From: Streptomyces coeruleorubidus
GTDB taxonomy: Bacteria; Actinomycetota; Actinomycetes; Streptomycetales; Streptomycetaceae
Assembly (NCBI RefSeq): GCF_008705135.1
Contig: NZ_CP023694.1
Coordinates: forward strand, 4,879,001-4,943,000
Length of the DNA: 64,000 nucleotides
Direction: 5' to 3'
Below are positions 15,055-23,919 of the stretch, piece by piece (position 1 is the stretch's first letter; each line of letters starts with the position of its first letter). Below the pieces are notes generated by a model that was not told where the DNA came from, did not search any database, and was given only the letters and a program-made list of their open reading frames with translations. The position numbers and the translations under genes are program-made.

Positions 15055-16566
15055 ATGAACCGTCGGGCAAGGCCGGACAAGCCGTCGCGTGTCTACGATC
15101 GCGGGAGCGAGTGGGACGCGCTCACCTCCTTCGTGAACCGGCCTCGGCCGCACGCCATGCTCGGGATCGTCAGCGGCCGGCGACGCATGGGGAAGACGTA
15201 CCTCCTGCGGGCGCTCGTCGAGCAGTGCGGAGGCTTCTACTTCGGAGCCACGGCGGGGACGGAGGCGGAGTCCCTCCGCCAGTTCAGTGCAGCTCTGGCA
15301 GACCACTCGGGTTCGCCAGTGCCCTTTTCCTTCGCCACGTGGGATGACGCGATCTCGTATCTCTTCGATCTCGCCGGGGCGGGGCGGAGGGACAGCCCGT
15401 TCCTCGTGGTCATCGACGAGTTCCCGTACTTGGTGAAGGTGGCCCCGGAACTGCCTTCGCTCATCCAGCGCGCGATCGACCGCTTCCAGGTGGAGGAGAG
15501 CCGTATGCGGTTGCTCCTGTGCGGTTCAGCGATGTCCGTCATGGGCGGGCTGCTGGCCCCCACGGCACCTCTGCGTGGCCGGGCGCAGCTGGAACTTGTC
15601 GTACGGCCCTTCGGATACCGGCCCGCGGCGGACTTCTGGAGCGTCGCCGACGATCCCGCGCTGGCCGCGCGACTGCACGCCATCGTGGGAGGTACCCCCG
15701 CGTACCGCCGCCAGTTCCTGGCGGATGACGTTCCCGCGGGTATGAGCGACTTCGACGACTGGGTGTGCCGCACCGTCCTGGCGCCGTTCAGTCCGCTCTT
15801 CCGAGAGGCCCGGTATCTGCTTGCAGAGGAGGCGGACATCCGTGACACCGCGCTGTACCACTCGGTGCTCGCGGCCGTGGCGCAGGGCAACACGACGCGA
15901 GGCGGCATCGCCGGCTACATCGGTCGCAAGTCCGTCGACATCTCGCATCCGCTGAACGTCCTGGAGGACAGTCACCTCCTGGTGCGGGAGGCGGACATCT
16001 TCCGGGCCGGCAAGTCCCAGTACCGCATCACCGAGCCGCTGATCACCTTTTATGAGGCCGTCATGCGCCCGGCCTGGGCGCGCCTGGAGAGCGGTCAGGC
16101 CGCGGAGGTCTGGGCGCAGTCGTCGGAGCGCTTCGCGGCGCAGGTGGCCGGTCCGCATTTCGAGGCGATGTGCCGCGAGTACGTGCTCGGACCGGGCCGC
16201 TCCTTGCTCGACACGTCACTGGGCGAGATCGGCAGCGGCGTGGTGACCGACTCGAGGGAGCGTCGGCAGATCCAGATCGACGTAGCCGTGGTGGAGCCGG
16301 GGTCCGGTGGGAACAAGTCCGCGGTCACGCTGCTCGGTGAGGCGAAGTGGGGGACCCTCATGGGAGTGAGCCACCTGGGGCGTCTGGAGCGGGCCCGGGA
16401 ACTCCTTGCCGGGCGGGGGATGGACACCACGCGATGCGGTCTGGCGTGCTTCAGCGCTGCCGGTTTCAGCGATGCCCTGCGGGACGAGGCAGAGCGGGGT
16501 GGTGTCCTGTTGATCGGCCTCGACGAGCTCTACGGTCGGGCGACGCCGACGGCCGTTCTGCCCTAG
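15055..16566 (+). CDS. AAA-type ATPase with DUF234 nuclease-like C-terminus
   Basis: A 503-residue protein of the archaeal-ATPase-like family. Walker A is SGRRRMGKT (residues 40-48), Walker B is FLVVIDEF (116-123), followed by a sensor segment LLLCGSA. After a winged-helix segment comes the DUF234 domain, where IQIDVAVVE and LLGEAKWG resemble the D...ExK core of PD-(D/E)xK nucleases. The ATG at 15055 has AAGGAG upstream. Function in the family is unknown; members are often scattered accessory genes. GC is slightly lower than in the neighbours. Tandem palindromes cover the upstream region. Confidence 0.85.
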   Translation: MNRRARPDKPSRVYDRGSEWDALTSFVNRPRPHAMLGIVSGRRRMGKTYLLRALVEQCGGFYFGATAGTEAESLRQFSAALADHSGSPVPFSFATWDDAISYLFDLAGAGRRDSPFLVVIDEFPYLVKVAPELPSLIQRAIDRFQVEESRMRLLLCGSAMSVMGGLLAPTAPLRGRAQLELVVRPFGYRPAADFWSVADDPALAARLHAIVGGTPAYRRQFLADDVPAGMSDFDDWVCRTVLAPFSPLFREARYLLAEEADIRDTALYHSVLAAVAQGNTTRGGIAGYIGRKSVDISHPLNVLEDSHLLVREADIFRAGKSQYRITEPLITFYEAVMRPAWARLESGQAAEVWAQSSERFAAQVAGPHFEAMCREYVLGPGRSLLDTSLGEIGSGVVTDSRERRQIQIDVAVVEPGSGGNKSAVTLLGEAKWGTLMGVSHLGRLERARELLAGRGMDTTRCGLACFSAAGFSDALRDEAERGGVLLIGLDELYGRATPTAVLP

Positions 16567-16570
16567 AGAG

Positions 16571-16604
16571 ATGGGGCCCCGGGCTCGGAAGCCCCGGGCC
16601 CCAT
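16571..16604. terminator. Bidirectional terminator
   Basis: A 15-bp stem with one mismatch (16571-16585 with 16590-16604) and a 4-nt CGGA loop separates the convergent ATPase and LAETG-protein genes. It begins 4 bases after the ATPase stop. Confidence 0.8.
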
Positions 16605-16610
16605 CGGACG

Positions 16611-17543
16611 TCAACGCGTCGCGCGCTTCCTGCGGGTCACGACCACCATGGCCGCGCCGCCCGCCAGGAGCACGGCCGCGCCGATGGCGATCGGGCCCGT
16701 GCTGCTGTTGGCGCCCGTTTCGGCGAGGTCGCCACCGCCGCCGTTCGGCTTGGGGGCCGGGGGCGTCGTCGACTCGGAGGCGGACGGGGTGGGGGTGTCC
16801 GTTTCCGTGGCGGGGGGCGTCGAGGGCTCGGCGGGCTCCGACGGGGTGGCCGGCGGCGTGGTCTCCTCGGCCGGCTTCGAGGGGGTGGCCGGGGGCGTCG
16901 AGCTCGCCGGAGGCTCCGCCGGCGGGGGCGTCGTCGTGCAGTCCTTCGTGCCGCCGTTCCAGGCCGCGATCAGCTTGTCCTTGATGACCGGACGGTCCGG
17001 GCCCTTGGGCAGCTCACCGTGCTCGAAGCCGTCCTTCGCCTCGAGGTCGCCGTCGAACTTCACCGCGCCCCGGTAGAGGTCGATCTGCCCGAAGCAGCCC
17101 TTGTCCGGGATGGCGATGTCGAGCGAGTCGGTGCCGCCCGGCTTGACCGTGACCGTGTCGAAGTCGACGAACACCTGCTCGCCGGAGGTCTCGAAGGTCG
17201 CGCCGTGCGCGAGGTAGGAGGCCAGGGAGGCCGTGCACGTCGTCGCGTCGCCGGCCGTGCGGACCTTGATGTGGACCTTGCCGTCCTCGGTCGGCTTCAG
17301 GTTCTGGTCGTCGACCTTCACCGAGTCGAAGAAGTTCACGCCGTCGAGCGAGAACTGGCAGCGGTCGGTCCCGGTCTCCGTGCCCGCGCCGGTTCCGGGC
17401 TTGTAGGTGCCGCCGGACGACCAGCCGTCACCACCGGGCGAACCGGTGGCGAACGCGGTGGTGGCGGATGCGGCGCAGAGGGCGAGGGCCGCGGCGCCCG
17501 TCCCCAGCAGGCGGCGCGCGGTGACACGTCTCGCTATGGACAT
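16611..17543 (-). CDS. Secreted surface protein with LAETG sortase signal
   Basis: A 310-residue protein with a Sec signal peptide (residues 1-32, ending AFA-TG), a compact domain with four cysteines (about residues 55-205), a Pro/Thr/Ser/Glu-rich spacer with APSTPP-like repeats (about 206-265), and a C-terminal sorting signal: LAETG at 273-277, hydrophobic helix, and RRKR tail. LAxTG is the motif used by class E sortases in Streptomyces. The protein is therefore expected to be linked to the cell wall. The binding role of the folded domain is unknown. Confidence 0.85.
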   Translation of the reverse strand: MSIARRVTARRLLGTGAAALALCAASATTAFATGSPGGDGWSSGGTYKPGTGAGTETGTDRCQFSLDGVNFFDSVKVDDQNLKPTEDGKVHIKVRTAGDATTCTASLASYLAHGATFETSGEQVFVDFDTVTVKPGGTDSLDIAIPDKGCFGQIDLYRGAVKFDGDLEAKDGFEHGELPKGPDRPVIKDKLIAAWNGGTKDCTTTPPPAEPPASSTPPATPSKPAEETTPPATPSEPAEPSTPPATETDTPTPSASESTTPPAPKPNGGGGDLAETGANSSTGPIAIGAAVLLAGGAAMVVVTRRKRATR

Positions 17544-17862
17544 AGGGGTATCCCGTTTCTTGGCGTGTGCCTGAACCCGGGTGACGGCAAGCGGGCAGCG
17601 CGCGGCGCACGGCTGCCGGGGGCCACACCGGGGTGAGTGGTCTGAGAAACACTGGGCTCATTGGTCACATGCGCCTCAGTGCGCCCCCATCGTGGCCGTG
17701 CCGCAGCAGGCTGTCAACCTGCGGGTATGCAAGGAGAGTTGCTCCGTCATCACACTTTCATCACAGCGGGAATGGATCACTCCGATCAACGCGATGGTTC
17801 CTTTTTCCGGCATTCTGGACAGATTCAATGCTGTCGCCCGTATGCCCTGCGAAGGAGACCGC
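17544..17862. promoter_or_regulatory. Divergent intergenic region with an inverted repeat
   Basis: This 319-base gap separates the divergent LAETG-protein and GH13 genes. It holds GCAA-GGAGAG-TTGC (17729-17742), a short inverted repeat of the half-site kind seen near Streptomyces maltose genes, and the relatively AT-rich stretch 17745-17825 where a GH13 promoter is likely. No coding sequence is convincing. Confidence 0.35.
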
Positions 17863-19524
17863 GTGACCGATCGCTCCACCCTCGACCTGTCGTCCCGGGA
17901 CCCCGACTGGTGGCGCCAGGCCGTCGTCTACCAGATCTATCCCCGCAGCTTCGCCGACGCCGACGGTGACGGCCTCGGCGACCTGCGCGGCATCACCCGA
18001 CGCCTGACCCACCTCGCCGCCCTGGGCGTGGACGCCCTGTGGCTGAGCCCCTTCTACCCGTCCGAGCTCGCCGACGGCGGCTACGACGTCGCCGACCCCC
18101 GCGGCGTCGACCCGCGCCTGGGCACCCTCGACGACTTCGACGCCCTGGTCGCCGAGGCGCACCGGCTCGGCCTGAAGGTCATCGTCGACATCGTGCCCAA
18201 CCACTCCTCGGACCAGCACGTCTGGTTCCAGGAAGCGCTGCGCTCCGGGCCCGGCTCCGCGGCCCGCGACCGGTACGTCTTCCGCGACGGCCGCGGCGAG
18301 CACGGCGAACTCCCGCCCACCGACTGGCAGTCCGTCTTCGGCGGCAGCGCGTGGAAACGGGTCCCCGACGGCCAGTGGTACCTGCACCTGTTCGCCCCCG
18401 AACAGCCCGACCTCAACTGGGAGAACCAGGAGGTCCGCGCCGACTACCGCACCACCCTGCGCTTCTGGTCCGACCGCGGGGTCGACGGCTTCCGGGTCGA
18501 TGTCGCCCACGCCCTCGTCAAGGACCTGAGCGAACCGCTGCGCGACCTCGGCGCGCCCGAGCTGAGCCGCGAGGAGGCCCTCACCGGCATGCCGCCGGGC
18601 ACGCACCCCTTCTACGACCGCGACGACGTGCACGAGATCTACCGCGACTGGCGCAAGATCCTGGACGCCTACCGCCCGCCCCGGATGGCCGTCGCCGAGG
18701 CGTGGGTGCCCGGGGCACGGCGCGCGCTGTACGCCCGTCCGGACGAGCTCGGCCAGGCCTTCAACTTCGAGTATCTGGAGGCCGGTTGGGACGCGGCAGA
18801 GCTGAGGCAGGTCATCACCGAGTCGCTGGCCACCGCCCGGGCGGCGGGTGCCTCGGCCACCTGGGTGCTGTCCAACCACGACGTCGTCCGCCACGCCTCC
18901 CGGCTGATGCTCCCGCCCGGCACCGACCTCAACGCCTGGCTGCTCTCCGGCGGTCACGCCCCGGCCGTCGACGAGGCGGCCGGGCTGCGCCGGGCCAGGG
19001 CGGCCACCCTGCTGATGCTGGCGCTGCCCGGCTCGGCCTACGTCTACCAGGGCGAGGAACTCGGTCTGCCCGAGGTCGCCGACCTGCCCACCGAGGTGCT
19101 CCAGGACCCGATCTGGGAACAGACGGGCCACGTCCGCAAGGGCCGCGACGGCTGCCGGGTGCCGCTGCCGTGGACCACGACCGGACCGTCGTACGGCTTC
19201 GGGCCGGGCGGCGCCTGGCTGCCGCAGCCGCCCGGCTTCGCCGCCTACGCCGTCGAGGCGCAGGACGGCGTCGAGGGCTCGACCCTGGAGCTGTACCGCA
19301 CGGCCCTGAAGCTGCGCCGCAAACTGCTCGACGGGGAGGAGCTGACCTGGGCGGCGGACGTCCCCGACGGCGTGCTCCAGTTCGACCGCTGCGAGGGCTG
19401 GCGCTGCGTGACGAACCTGTCCGGCACGGCGGTCCCGCTGCCCGCCGGTGAGGTGCTGCTGAGCAGCGCCCCACTGGAGGACGGCCGGCTGGGGCCGGAC
19501 ACGACGGTGTGGCTCGGGCGGTAG
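17863..19524 (+). CDS. GH13 alpha-glucosidase (oligo-1,6-glucosidase-like)
   Basis: A 553-residue cytoplasmic glycoside hydrolase family 13 enzyme. The four conserved regions are visible: DIVPNHSS, GFRVDVAHAL (nucleophile Asp), VAEAW (acid/base Glu) and LSNHDVVRH (transition-state Asp). The start VVYQIYPRSFADADGDGLGDLRGI is typical of alpha-glucosidases that act on maltose or isomaltose oligomers. The GTG at 17863 has GAAGGAGA 4 bases upstream. No transporter is next to it. Short LacI-like dyads lie upstream. Confidence 0.9.
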   Translation: MTDRSTLDLSSRDPDWWRQAVVYQIYPRSFADADGDGLGDLRGITRRLTHLAALGVDALWLSPFYPSELADGGYDVADPRGVDPRLGTLDDFDALVAEAHRLGLKVIVDIVPNHSSDQHVWFQEALRSGPGSAARDRYVFRDGRGEHGELPPTDWQSVFGGSAWKRVPDGQWYLHLFAPEQPDLNWENQEVRADYRTTLRFWSDRGVDGFRVDVAHALVKDLSEPLRDLGAPELSREEALTGMPPGTHPFYDRDDVHEIYRDWRKILDAYRPPRMAVAEAWVPGARRALYARPDELGQAFNFEYLEAGWDAAELRQVITESLATARAAGASATWVLSNHDVVRHASRLMLPPGTDLNAWLLSGGHAPAVDEAAGLRRARAATLLMLALPGSAYVYQGEELGLPEVADLPTEVLQDPIWEQTGHVRKGRDGCRVPLPWTTTGPSYGFGPGGAWLPQPPGFAAYAVEAQDGVEGSTLELYRTALKLRRKLLDGEELTWAADVPDGVLQFDRCEGWRCVTNLSGTAVPLPAGEVLLSSAPLEDGRLGPDTTVWLGR

Positions 19525-19591
19525 CCCCGGGCCCTGCTCGCCCCGCCGGGTACCGACGCGGCGGGGCGAGCGGAGGCGGCCGGGCCCGAAC

Positions 19592-19848
19592 GTCCGGCAC
19601 CGGCAGGGGGCCGGACGGCGCTCGGGCACGGCGGCCCGGGCGGCGTACAGGTCACGGCGGCCGGTGCGTGCCCTGCGCCGGTACGCGCCCGCGTGGGGCG
19701 CCCACCGCTGTGCGGGGCGCCCGGTCCGGCACCGGCAGGGGGCCGGACGGCGCTCGGGCACGGCGGCCCGGGCGGCGTACAGGTCACGGCGGCCGGTGCG
19801 TGCCCTGCGCCGGTACGCGCCCGCGTGGGGCGCCCACCGCTGTGCGGG
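19592..19848. repeat. Tandem duplication, two copies of a 132-bp unit
   Basis: Bases 19592-19716 are repeated exactly at 19724-19848 (125 identical bases, period 132); the copies then diverge by a one-base deletion. Each copy starts with a hairpin, GTCCGGC paired with GCCGGAC around an 11-nt loop. The repeat fills most of the 436-base gap between the GH13 gene and the next secreted-protein gene. The unit is a multiple of three, so every frame looks repetitive, but none has a convincing start or codon pattern. Confidence 0.85.
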
Positions 19849-19960
19849 CGCCCGGCGTCCGCCACCCGCACGGCCCAGCAATAGGCGCCACCTGCGGGAA
19901 GGCCCCGCGAGAATCGCCGGCAGAGTGCCGTCGACGTCCGCACAGGGAGCCCCGCCCGCC

Positions 19961-20698
19961 ATGAACAGGTCCAGGAAGACAGCAGCCGTGGCGGGGGCCG
20001 TCGTCGCGGGGGTGCTCGCGTTGCCCGGCCCGTCGGCGACGGCCCGGGACGGCGAGCTGTGGGGTGCCGCGACCATCGCACCCGGCCGGGAGGGGATCGT
20101 CGCGGTCGCGGGCTCCCATGGCGTGGCGCCGGGTGCCACGCTGACGCTGACGGCGCCCCGGGGCGCCCGTGTGACGGCCACGCCGCTCGACGCGCCCGGC
20201 TACCTGGGCCGGGTCGCCGCCGACGGCCGTAGCGGGACGTACACCGTCACCGGCGACGCGGCCGGGCAGGCGTGGCAGAGCCGTACGTTCCCCTTCGTGC
20301 TCGCGGTCCCCGCCGACGCCGTGCCCGGCACGCGGCTGCGCGACTGCGTCCTGCTGATCACCGACGCGCACGGCGTGCGGCAGGCGGGCGGCCGGTGTGC
20401 CGTGACCGTGGGGCTGGCCGGGCCGACGCTGACCCGCCCGCTGTCCGGCGTGCCGCTGGACGTCCGGCCGCCGATCGCCGGTACGGCGCACCCCGGCGCC
20501 CGGATCACCGTCCGCGACAAGGACGACCGGGAGGCCTGCGTGACCACCGCCGCCCCCGACGGCACCTGGGCCTGCACCCCGGGCCCGGCGTTCCCGGCGG
20601 GCGCCAACCGGCTCCAGGCGGTCGCCACCCTGAACGGGGTGAGCGCCCTGAGCGAGCAGATCGACATCTCGGTGGCGGACGCCGGCGCCGGTCAGTAG
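19961..20698 (+). CDS. Secreted protein with C-terminal Ig-like domain
   Basis: A 245-residue protein with a signal peptide (residues 1-28, ending ATA-RD), then a beta-rich domain of unknown type, and a C-terminal Big-type Ig domain (about 155-240, with GTAHPGARITVRDKDD...GTWACTPGPAFPAGANRLQAVAT). Two cysteines in this domain could form a disulfide. The ATG at 19961 follows CAGGGAG at some distance. The last 7 bases overlap the convergent lipoprotein gene. Probably a cell-surface or secreted binding protein. Confidence 0.75.
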   Translation: MNRSRKTAAVAGAVVAGVLALPGPSATARDGELWGAATIAPGREGIVAVAGSHGVAPGATLTLTAPRGARVTATPLDAPGYLGRVAADGRSGTYTVTGDAAGQAWQSRTFPFVLAVPADAVPGTRLRDCVLLITDAHGVRQAGGRCAVTVGLAGPTLTRPLSGVPLDVRPPIAGTAHPGARITVRDKDDREACVTTAAPDGTWACTPGPAFPAGANRLQAVATLNGVSALSEQIDISVADAGAGQ

Positions 20699-21180
20699 CG
20701 CACGGCCCGGGCGACCTCGGCCCGGACCTCGCCGGACAGGTCGTGGGTGCTGCGGGCGGTGGCCGTGGCGGAGTCGCCCGCCTGCACGTGCTCCACGGTG
20801 ACGATGACCGTGTCGATCAGCCGGCCCCCGGCGTCGTCGAAGTCGACCTGGACGGCGAAGGACCTGGCCGAGTCGTCGGTGTTGTCGACGGTGACCTCGG
20901 CCCGGGCCCGGTCGTCGGAGCCGACGGTGGTCTCGCCGACCTTCACATCGCCCTTGACGTCGATGCCGCCGCGGATGTCGTCGAGCCGGCGTCCGGCCTC
21001 CGCCGTGGCCGACTCCACGGCCTCGGAGGCCTGCGAGGCGATCGACCCGACCGCGGACTCCGCCTTGCGGGCGGTGTCCGCGGGGCTGTCGCCGCCGCAG
21101 CCGGTGAGCACGGCGGACAGGGCGAGCGCCAGCGCCGCACCGCCCGTCGCCCAGCGCGTCCGGTGGCGGGCAGCAGCCAT
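20692..21180 (-). CDS. Small secreted lipoprotein
   Basis: A 162-residue protein with a lipoprotein signal: basic MAAARHRTRW, hydrophobic core, lipobox LTGC with Cys about residue 29. A helical Ala/Glu segment (AESAVGSIASQASEAVESA) follows, then an extracellular beta-sandwich resembling the FxLYD type (DRARAEVTVDNTDDSARSFAVQVDFDDAGG). The ATG at 21180 has CAGGGAGG upstream; upstream in-frame codons look non-coding. It overlaps the convergent gene by 7 bases. Confidence 0.75.
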   Translation of the reverse strand: MAAARHRTRWATGGAALALALSAVLTGCGGDSPADTARKAESAVGSIASQASEAVESATAEAGRRLDDIRGGIDVKGDVKVGETTVGSDDRARAEVTVDNTDDSARSFAVQVDFDDAGGRLIDTVIVTVEHVQAGDSATATARSTHDLSGEVRAEVARAVRY

Positions 21181-21233
21181 GTCGCCTCCCTGGTCCTTGG
21201 GACGACGTCTTACGGCCTCACGGCGCCGCGGCG

Positions 21234-21608
21234 TCACGTGTGCCCGAGGCCGCCGCCGCCGAACGATCCGCTGGACCCGGGCAGCCAGCGGCGGGGCTTC
21301 TGGTCCTTGCCCGTCCTGGTGCTCGCGTGGTGCAGCTCATGGGGAAGGAGCCGCTGGCCGTCGCGCGTCACGACCGGCATCTCGTCGGGCTCCCGCATCT
21401 CCCGCATCTCATGGACCGGCCCGCCGTCCGGGAGGTGCGGCTGCTCCTCGGGGGCGGGGTGGTGGGTGTCCTTGTCCATGACCCGCATGCCGACCCGCAC
21501 GGACCAGATCAGCGCGAGGGCGATGACCGCCCCGCCGATGAAGGCGATGGTCACGGCGACCGCGTGATCTGAGGACGCCGCCAGCAGTTCATACGTTGCC
21601 GTACTCAT
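21234..21608 (-). CDS. DUF6479-like single-span membrane protein
   Basis: A 124-residue protein starting MSTATYELLAASS, with one transmembrane helix (about residues 18-38) followed by a charged cytoplasmic tail rich in Glu, Pro and His. Length and layout match the DUF6479 family of Streptomyces. The ATG at 21608 fits the family start; the open frame upstream to 21737 is arginine-rich and unlikely. Role unknown. Confidence 0.65.
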   Translation of the reverse strand: MSTATYELLAASSDHAVAVTIAFIGGAVIALALIWSVRVGMRVMDKDTHHPAPEEQPHLPDGGPVHEMREMREPDEMPVVTRDGQRLLPHELHHASTRTGKDQKPRRWLPGSSGSFGGGGLGHT

Positions 21609-21754
21609 GCTCCGATTATCGCCGACGTAATGCGATAAAGCGCCCGCAATGTCCCGACCTGGCCATCCGCCCCGGACGCGCGGGCAACCTCCGCGGCGCC
21701 TGCGACGACCTGACGGTGATACCCCGTCCCCCCCCACACACGAGGGAGATCACC

Positions 21755-22606
21755 ATGCGCAGACACCTCGCACGGCTGCTCACCGTGCTCGCCGTGCTGG
21801 CGGCGGCGCTGGCCACCCCCGGCATGGCGAGCGGCAAGGCGCAGGCCGCCGACGAGTGGAACCCGCCCGCGCACCTCGTCCAGCCCCTGAACGAGGTGTG
21901 GAACCACGTCGAGTCGACCTACGGCAACCTGTACGGCTTCCGCAACTACGGCTGGGACCAGGTCATGGCCAACCGTGGAAGCGTCAACTACTGCGTCCGC
22001 TGGGAGTCCGACGCCCCGGTCAGCGCCGCCCTGCGCGACCGGATCCACGCCGCGCTGAAGAAGCAGTTCGGCAAGTGGATGACGGCCATGACCGAGAACG
22101 GCAAGGGGCACAACGCCTGGCCCTACACGAACGTCCCCGTCAACATCGTCGGCTGGGCGGTGAAGAACCGCTCCACCCTCCAGTGGACCGACAACTCCGT
22201 CGACATCTACACCGGCATCCTCGACAGCGGCGGCGCCCCGCAGTGCGCCCCGGACTGCGGCCGCTTCTTCCACCAGGACGGCAACTACTCGAAGTGCCCG
22301 GGCGGCGCCGCCCGCCATTACGACCAGTCACTGTGGCTGACCAAGGGCTTCGGCGGCGGCGCGGGCGGTGACTGGGGCCAGCGCATGGGCCAGGAGTACT
22401 TCACCGGTGCCCTGAACCAGGAGAACATCCACATCTACCTGCACGAGGTCGGCCACACCTTCGGCCTCGACGACTTCTACGACTGGTCGCCGACCGGCCA
22501 GTGCTGCTTCCTGATGAAGGCGGGCAGCGCCACGCAGATCACCGAGTTCGACAAGTGGATGCTGCGTGACTTCTGGCGCCATCTGAAGAGCCGCTACGGC
22601 CTCTGA
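21755..22606 (+). CDS. Secreted zinc metalloprotease-like protein
   Basis: A 283-residue protein with a signal peptide (residues 1-32, ending AQA-AD). Near the C-terminus is HEVGHTFGLDD, the HExxHxxGxxD zinc site of metzincin-type peptidases, with the Glu as catalytic base. A met-turn-like CFLMKAG follows 18 residues later. Six cysteines are spread through the mature domain. The ATG at 21755 has GAGGGAGA upstream. It should be an extracellular peptidase of about 250 residues with no separate propeptide visible. Confidence 0.85.
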   Translation: MRRHLARLLTVLAVLAAALATPGMASGKAQAADEWNPPAHLVQPLNEVWNHVESTYGNLYGFRNYGWDQVMANRGSVNYCVRWESDAPVSAALRDRIHAALKKQFGKWMTAMTENGKGHNAWPYTNVPVNIVGWAVKNRSTLQWTDNSVDIYTGILDSGGAPQCAPDCGRFFHQDGNYSKCPGGAARHYDQSLWLTKGFGGGAGGDWGQRMGQEYFTGALNQENIHIYLHEVGHTFGLDDFYDWSPTGQCCFLMKAGSATQITEFDKWMLRDFWRHLKSRYGL

Positions 22607-22740
22607 CCGGCTCCGGGCGGTGCGGGCGGCCCCGGCTCCCGTGCCGCTCTCCGGCGTACGGTGGAAGAACCGGGGGTATTCCGCAACCGGTGGCCGGCGG
22701 TCTCCCGGCCACGCCCCCCCCGTCCGCAGCAGGAGTCCCG

Positions 22741-23154
22741 ATGACGTCCGCCTCCTCGCCCTCTCCGCCCTTCCCGGCCCCCTCCGAGGTCCGGCTGAGA
22801 CTCGCGGTCCAGCCGCGCCTCGGCCGCACGGCCCGCCGTATCGACGGGGCGTGGTGGCCCCGGTCGTACGACCTGGCCGCGGAACTGCCCGGCCTGCTGG
22901 CCGTGCTGCCGCGCTCCTGGGGCCGGATCAGCAGCGTCCTGGTCCACGGGGACACCTGGCTCGACTGCCCGGAGCACCTGGACGTCGCCGGCCAGGAGGT
23001 CCACGTGGGCCGCAGGGACTCGCCGATCACCCCGGACACCGTCTGCCTGCTCACGCCCGGCCGGGGCCGCTGGGACCTTCTGGTGGTGCCGCCCGCGACG
23101 ACGGAGACGGAGGCGGTCGGACTCATGGAGCGGGCCGTCACAGAGGGCGAGTGA
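22741..23154 (+). CDS. DUF5994 family protein
   Basis: A 137-residue cytoplasmic protein with the DUF5994 pattern: LRLAVQPRLGRTARRIDGAWWPRSYDLAAELPGLL, then RISSVLVHGDTWL and VCLLTPGRGRWDLLVVPP. These proteins are common in Streptomyces, with no known function. The ATG at 22741 has GCAGGAG 6 bases upstream. Convergent with the DUF1304 gene, 10 bases apart. Confidence 0.8.
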   Translation: MTSASSPSPPFPAPSEVRLRLAVQPRLGRTARRIDGAWWPRSYDLAAELPGLLAVLPRSWGRISSVLVHGDTWLDCPEHLDVAGQEVHVGRRDSPITPDTVCLLTPGRGRWDLLVVPPATTETEAVGLMERAVTEGE

Positions 23155-23164
23155 CGCCGGGGAG

Positions 23165-23527
23165 CTAGTGCGCGAGCAGCACCAGCGCCAGGGCGACCAG
23201 CGCCGGGACGGTCTGGACGAAGAGGATCTTCCGGCTGGCGGTGGCCGCGCCGTACACCCCCGCGACCGCCACGCACACCAGGAAGAACACCGAGACCTGG
23301 AAGCCCACCGGGTCGGACGCCACCGCGCCCCAGAGCAGGCCGGCGGCGAGGAAGCCGTTGTAGAGGCCCTGGTTAGCGGCCAGGGCCTTCGTGCCTTCCG
23401 CGAACTCGGCGCTGGTGCCGAAGGCCGCGCGGGCCCGCGGAGTGGTCCACAGGAACATCTCCAGCACCAGGATGTAGGCGTGGAGGGCGGCGAGAACCAG
23501 CACCGCGAGGGTGGCGAGGGTCGACAT
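23165..23527 (-). CDS. DUF1304 membrane protein
   Basis: A protein of about 120 residues with four hydrophobic helices. It begins MSTLATLAVLVLAALHAYILVLEMFLW and contains NQGLYNGFLAAGLLWG, the DUF1304 signature. Function is unknown. Alternative in-frame starts lie at 23536 and 23539; none has a strong ribosome site. Confidence 0.8.
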   Translation of the reverse strand: MSTLATLAVLVLAALHAYILVLEMFLWTTPRARAAFGTSAEFAEGTKALAANQGLYNGFLAAGLLWGAVASDPVGFQVSVFFLVCVAVAGVYGAATASRKILFVQTVPALVALALVLLAH

Positions 23528-23919
23528 GGGCCGCATCATCGCAGGCCCGCCCGGCCGGTCCTCGCCCCGCCGTCCTCGTTCGGGCCCGTCCGAGAGGCGG
23601 CGCGGGGCGCCGGGTGGCAGATTGCGGGCAGTGGAAGGCCGGGCCGGGCCGTCGCGTCCCCGCGTGTGCCGCTCGGGAGCCCGGCCCGGCCTTCCCGCCC
23701 GGTGGCGGTCGGAAGCAACGACGGGGCCCACGGCGATCTTCGGCGAACCCGGCTCCGGGTCCGCCGTTCGGCCGAGGGAGTGGCTCGCGTGGTCGCGAAC
23801 GGTGGCCGTTCGGCCGAGGTGGCGGGACCGGCCCCGGCAGGAGATTGAGGGTCGGTCCTCGACCCCGTGACAGAGGTGAGTGAGGGCCCGTCCCTCCGCC
23901 CTGTCACAGGAGTACGGCC
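23528..23919. other. Intergenic region with GCCGTTCGGCCGAGG direct repeats and a 5' hairpin
   Basis: No convincing gene is present. A 15-base motif with a CGGCCG core occurs at 23763-23777 and 23805-23819, 42 bases apart, four helical turns. Closer to the next gene, GTGACAG (23867-23873) pairs with CTGTCAC (23901-23907), with nested GG/CC and GAGGG/CCCTC pairs. The hairpin ends directly at the AGGAG ribosome site (23908-23912) of the glycosyltransferase gene, so it may affect its translation. Confidence 0.5.

Noticed and set aside
17761..20181. An 806-codon minus-strand frame including the 132-bp repeat
   Set aside because: It is antisense to the GH13 gene; the apparent protein repeat comes only from the repeat length being a multiple of three.
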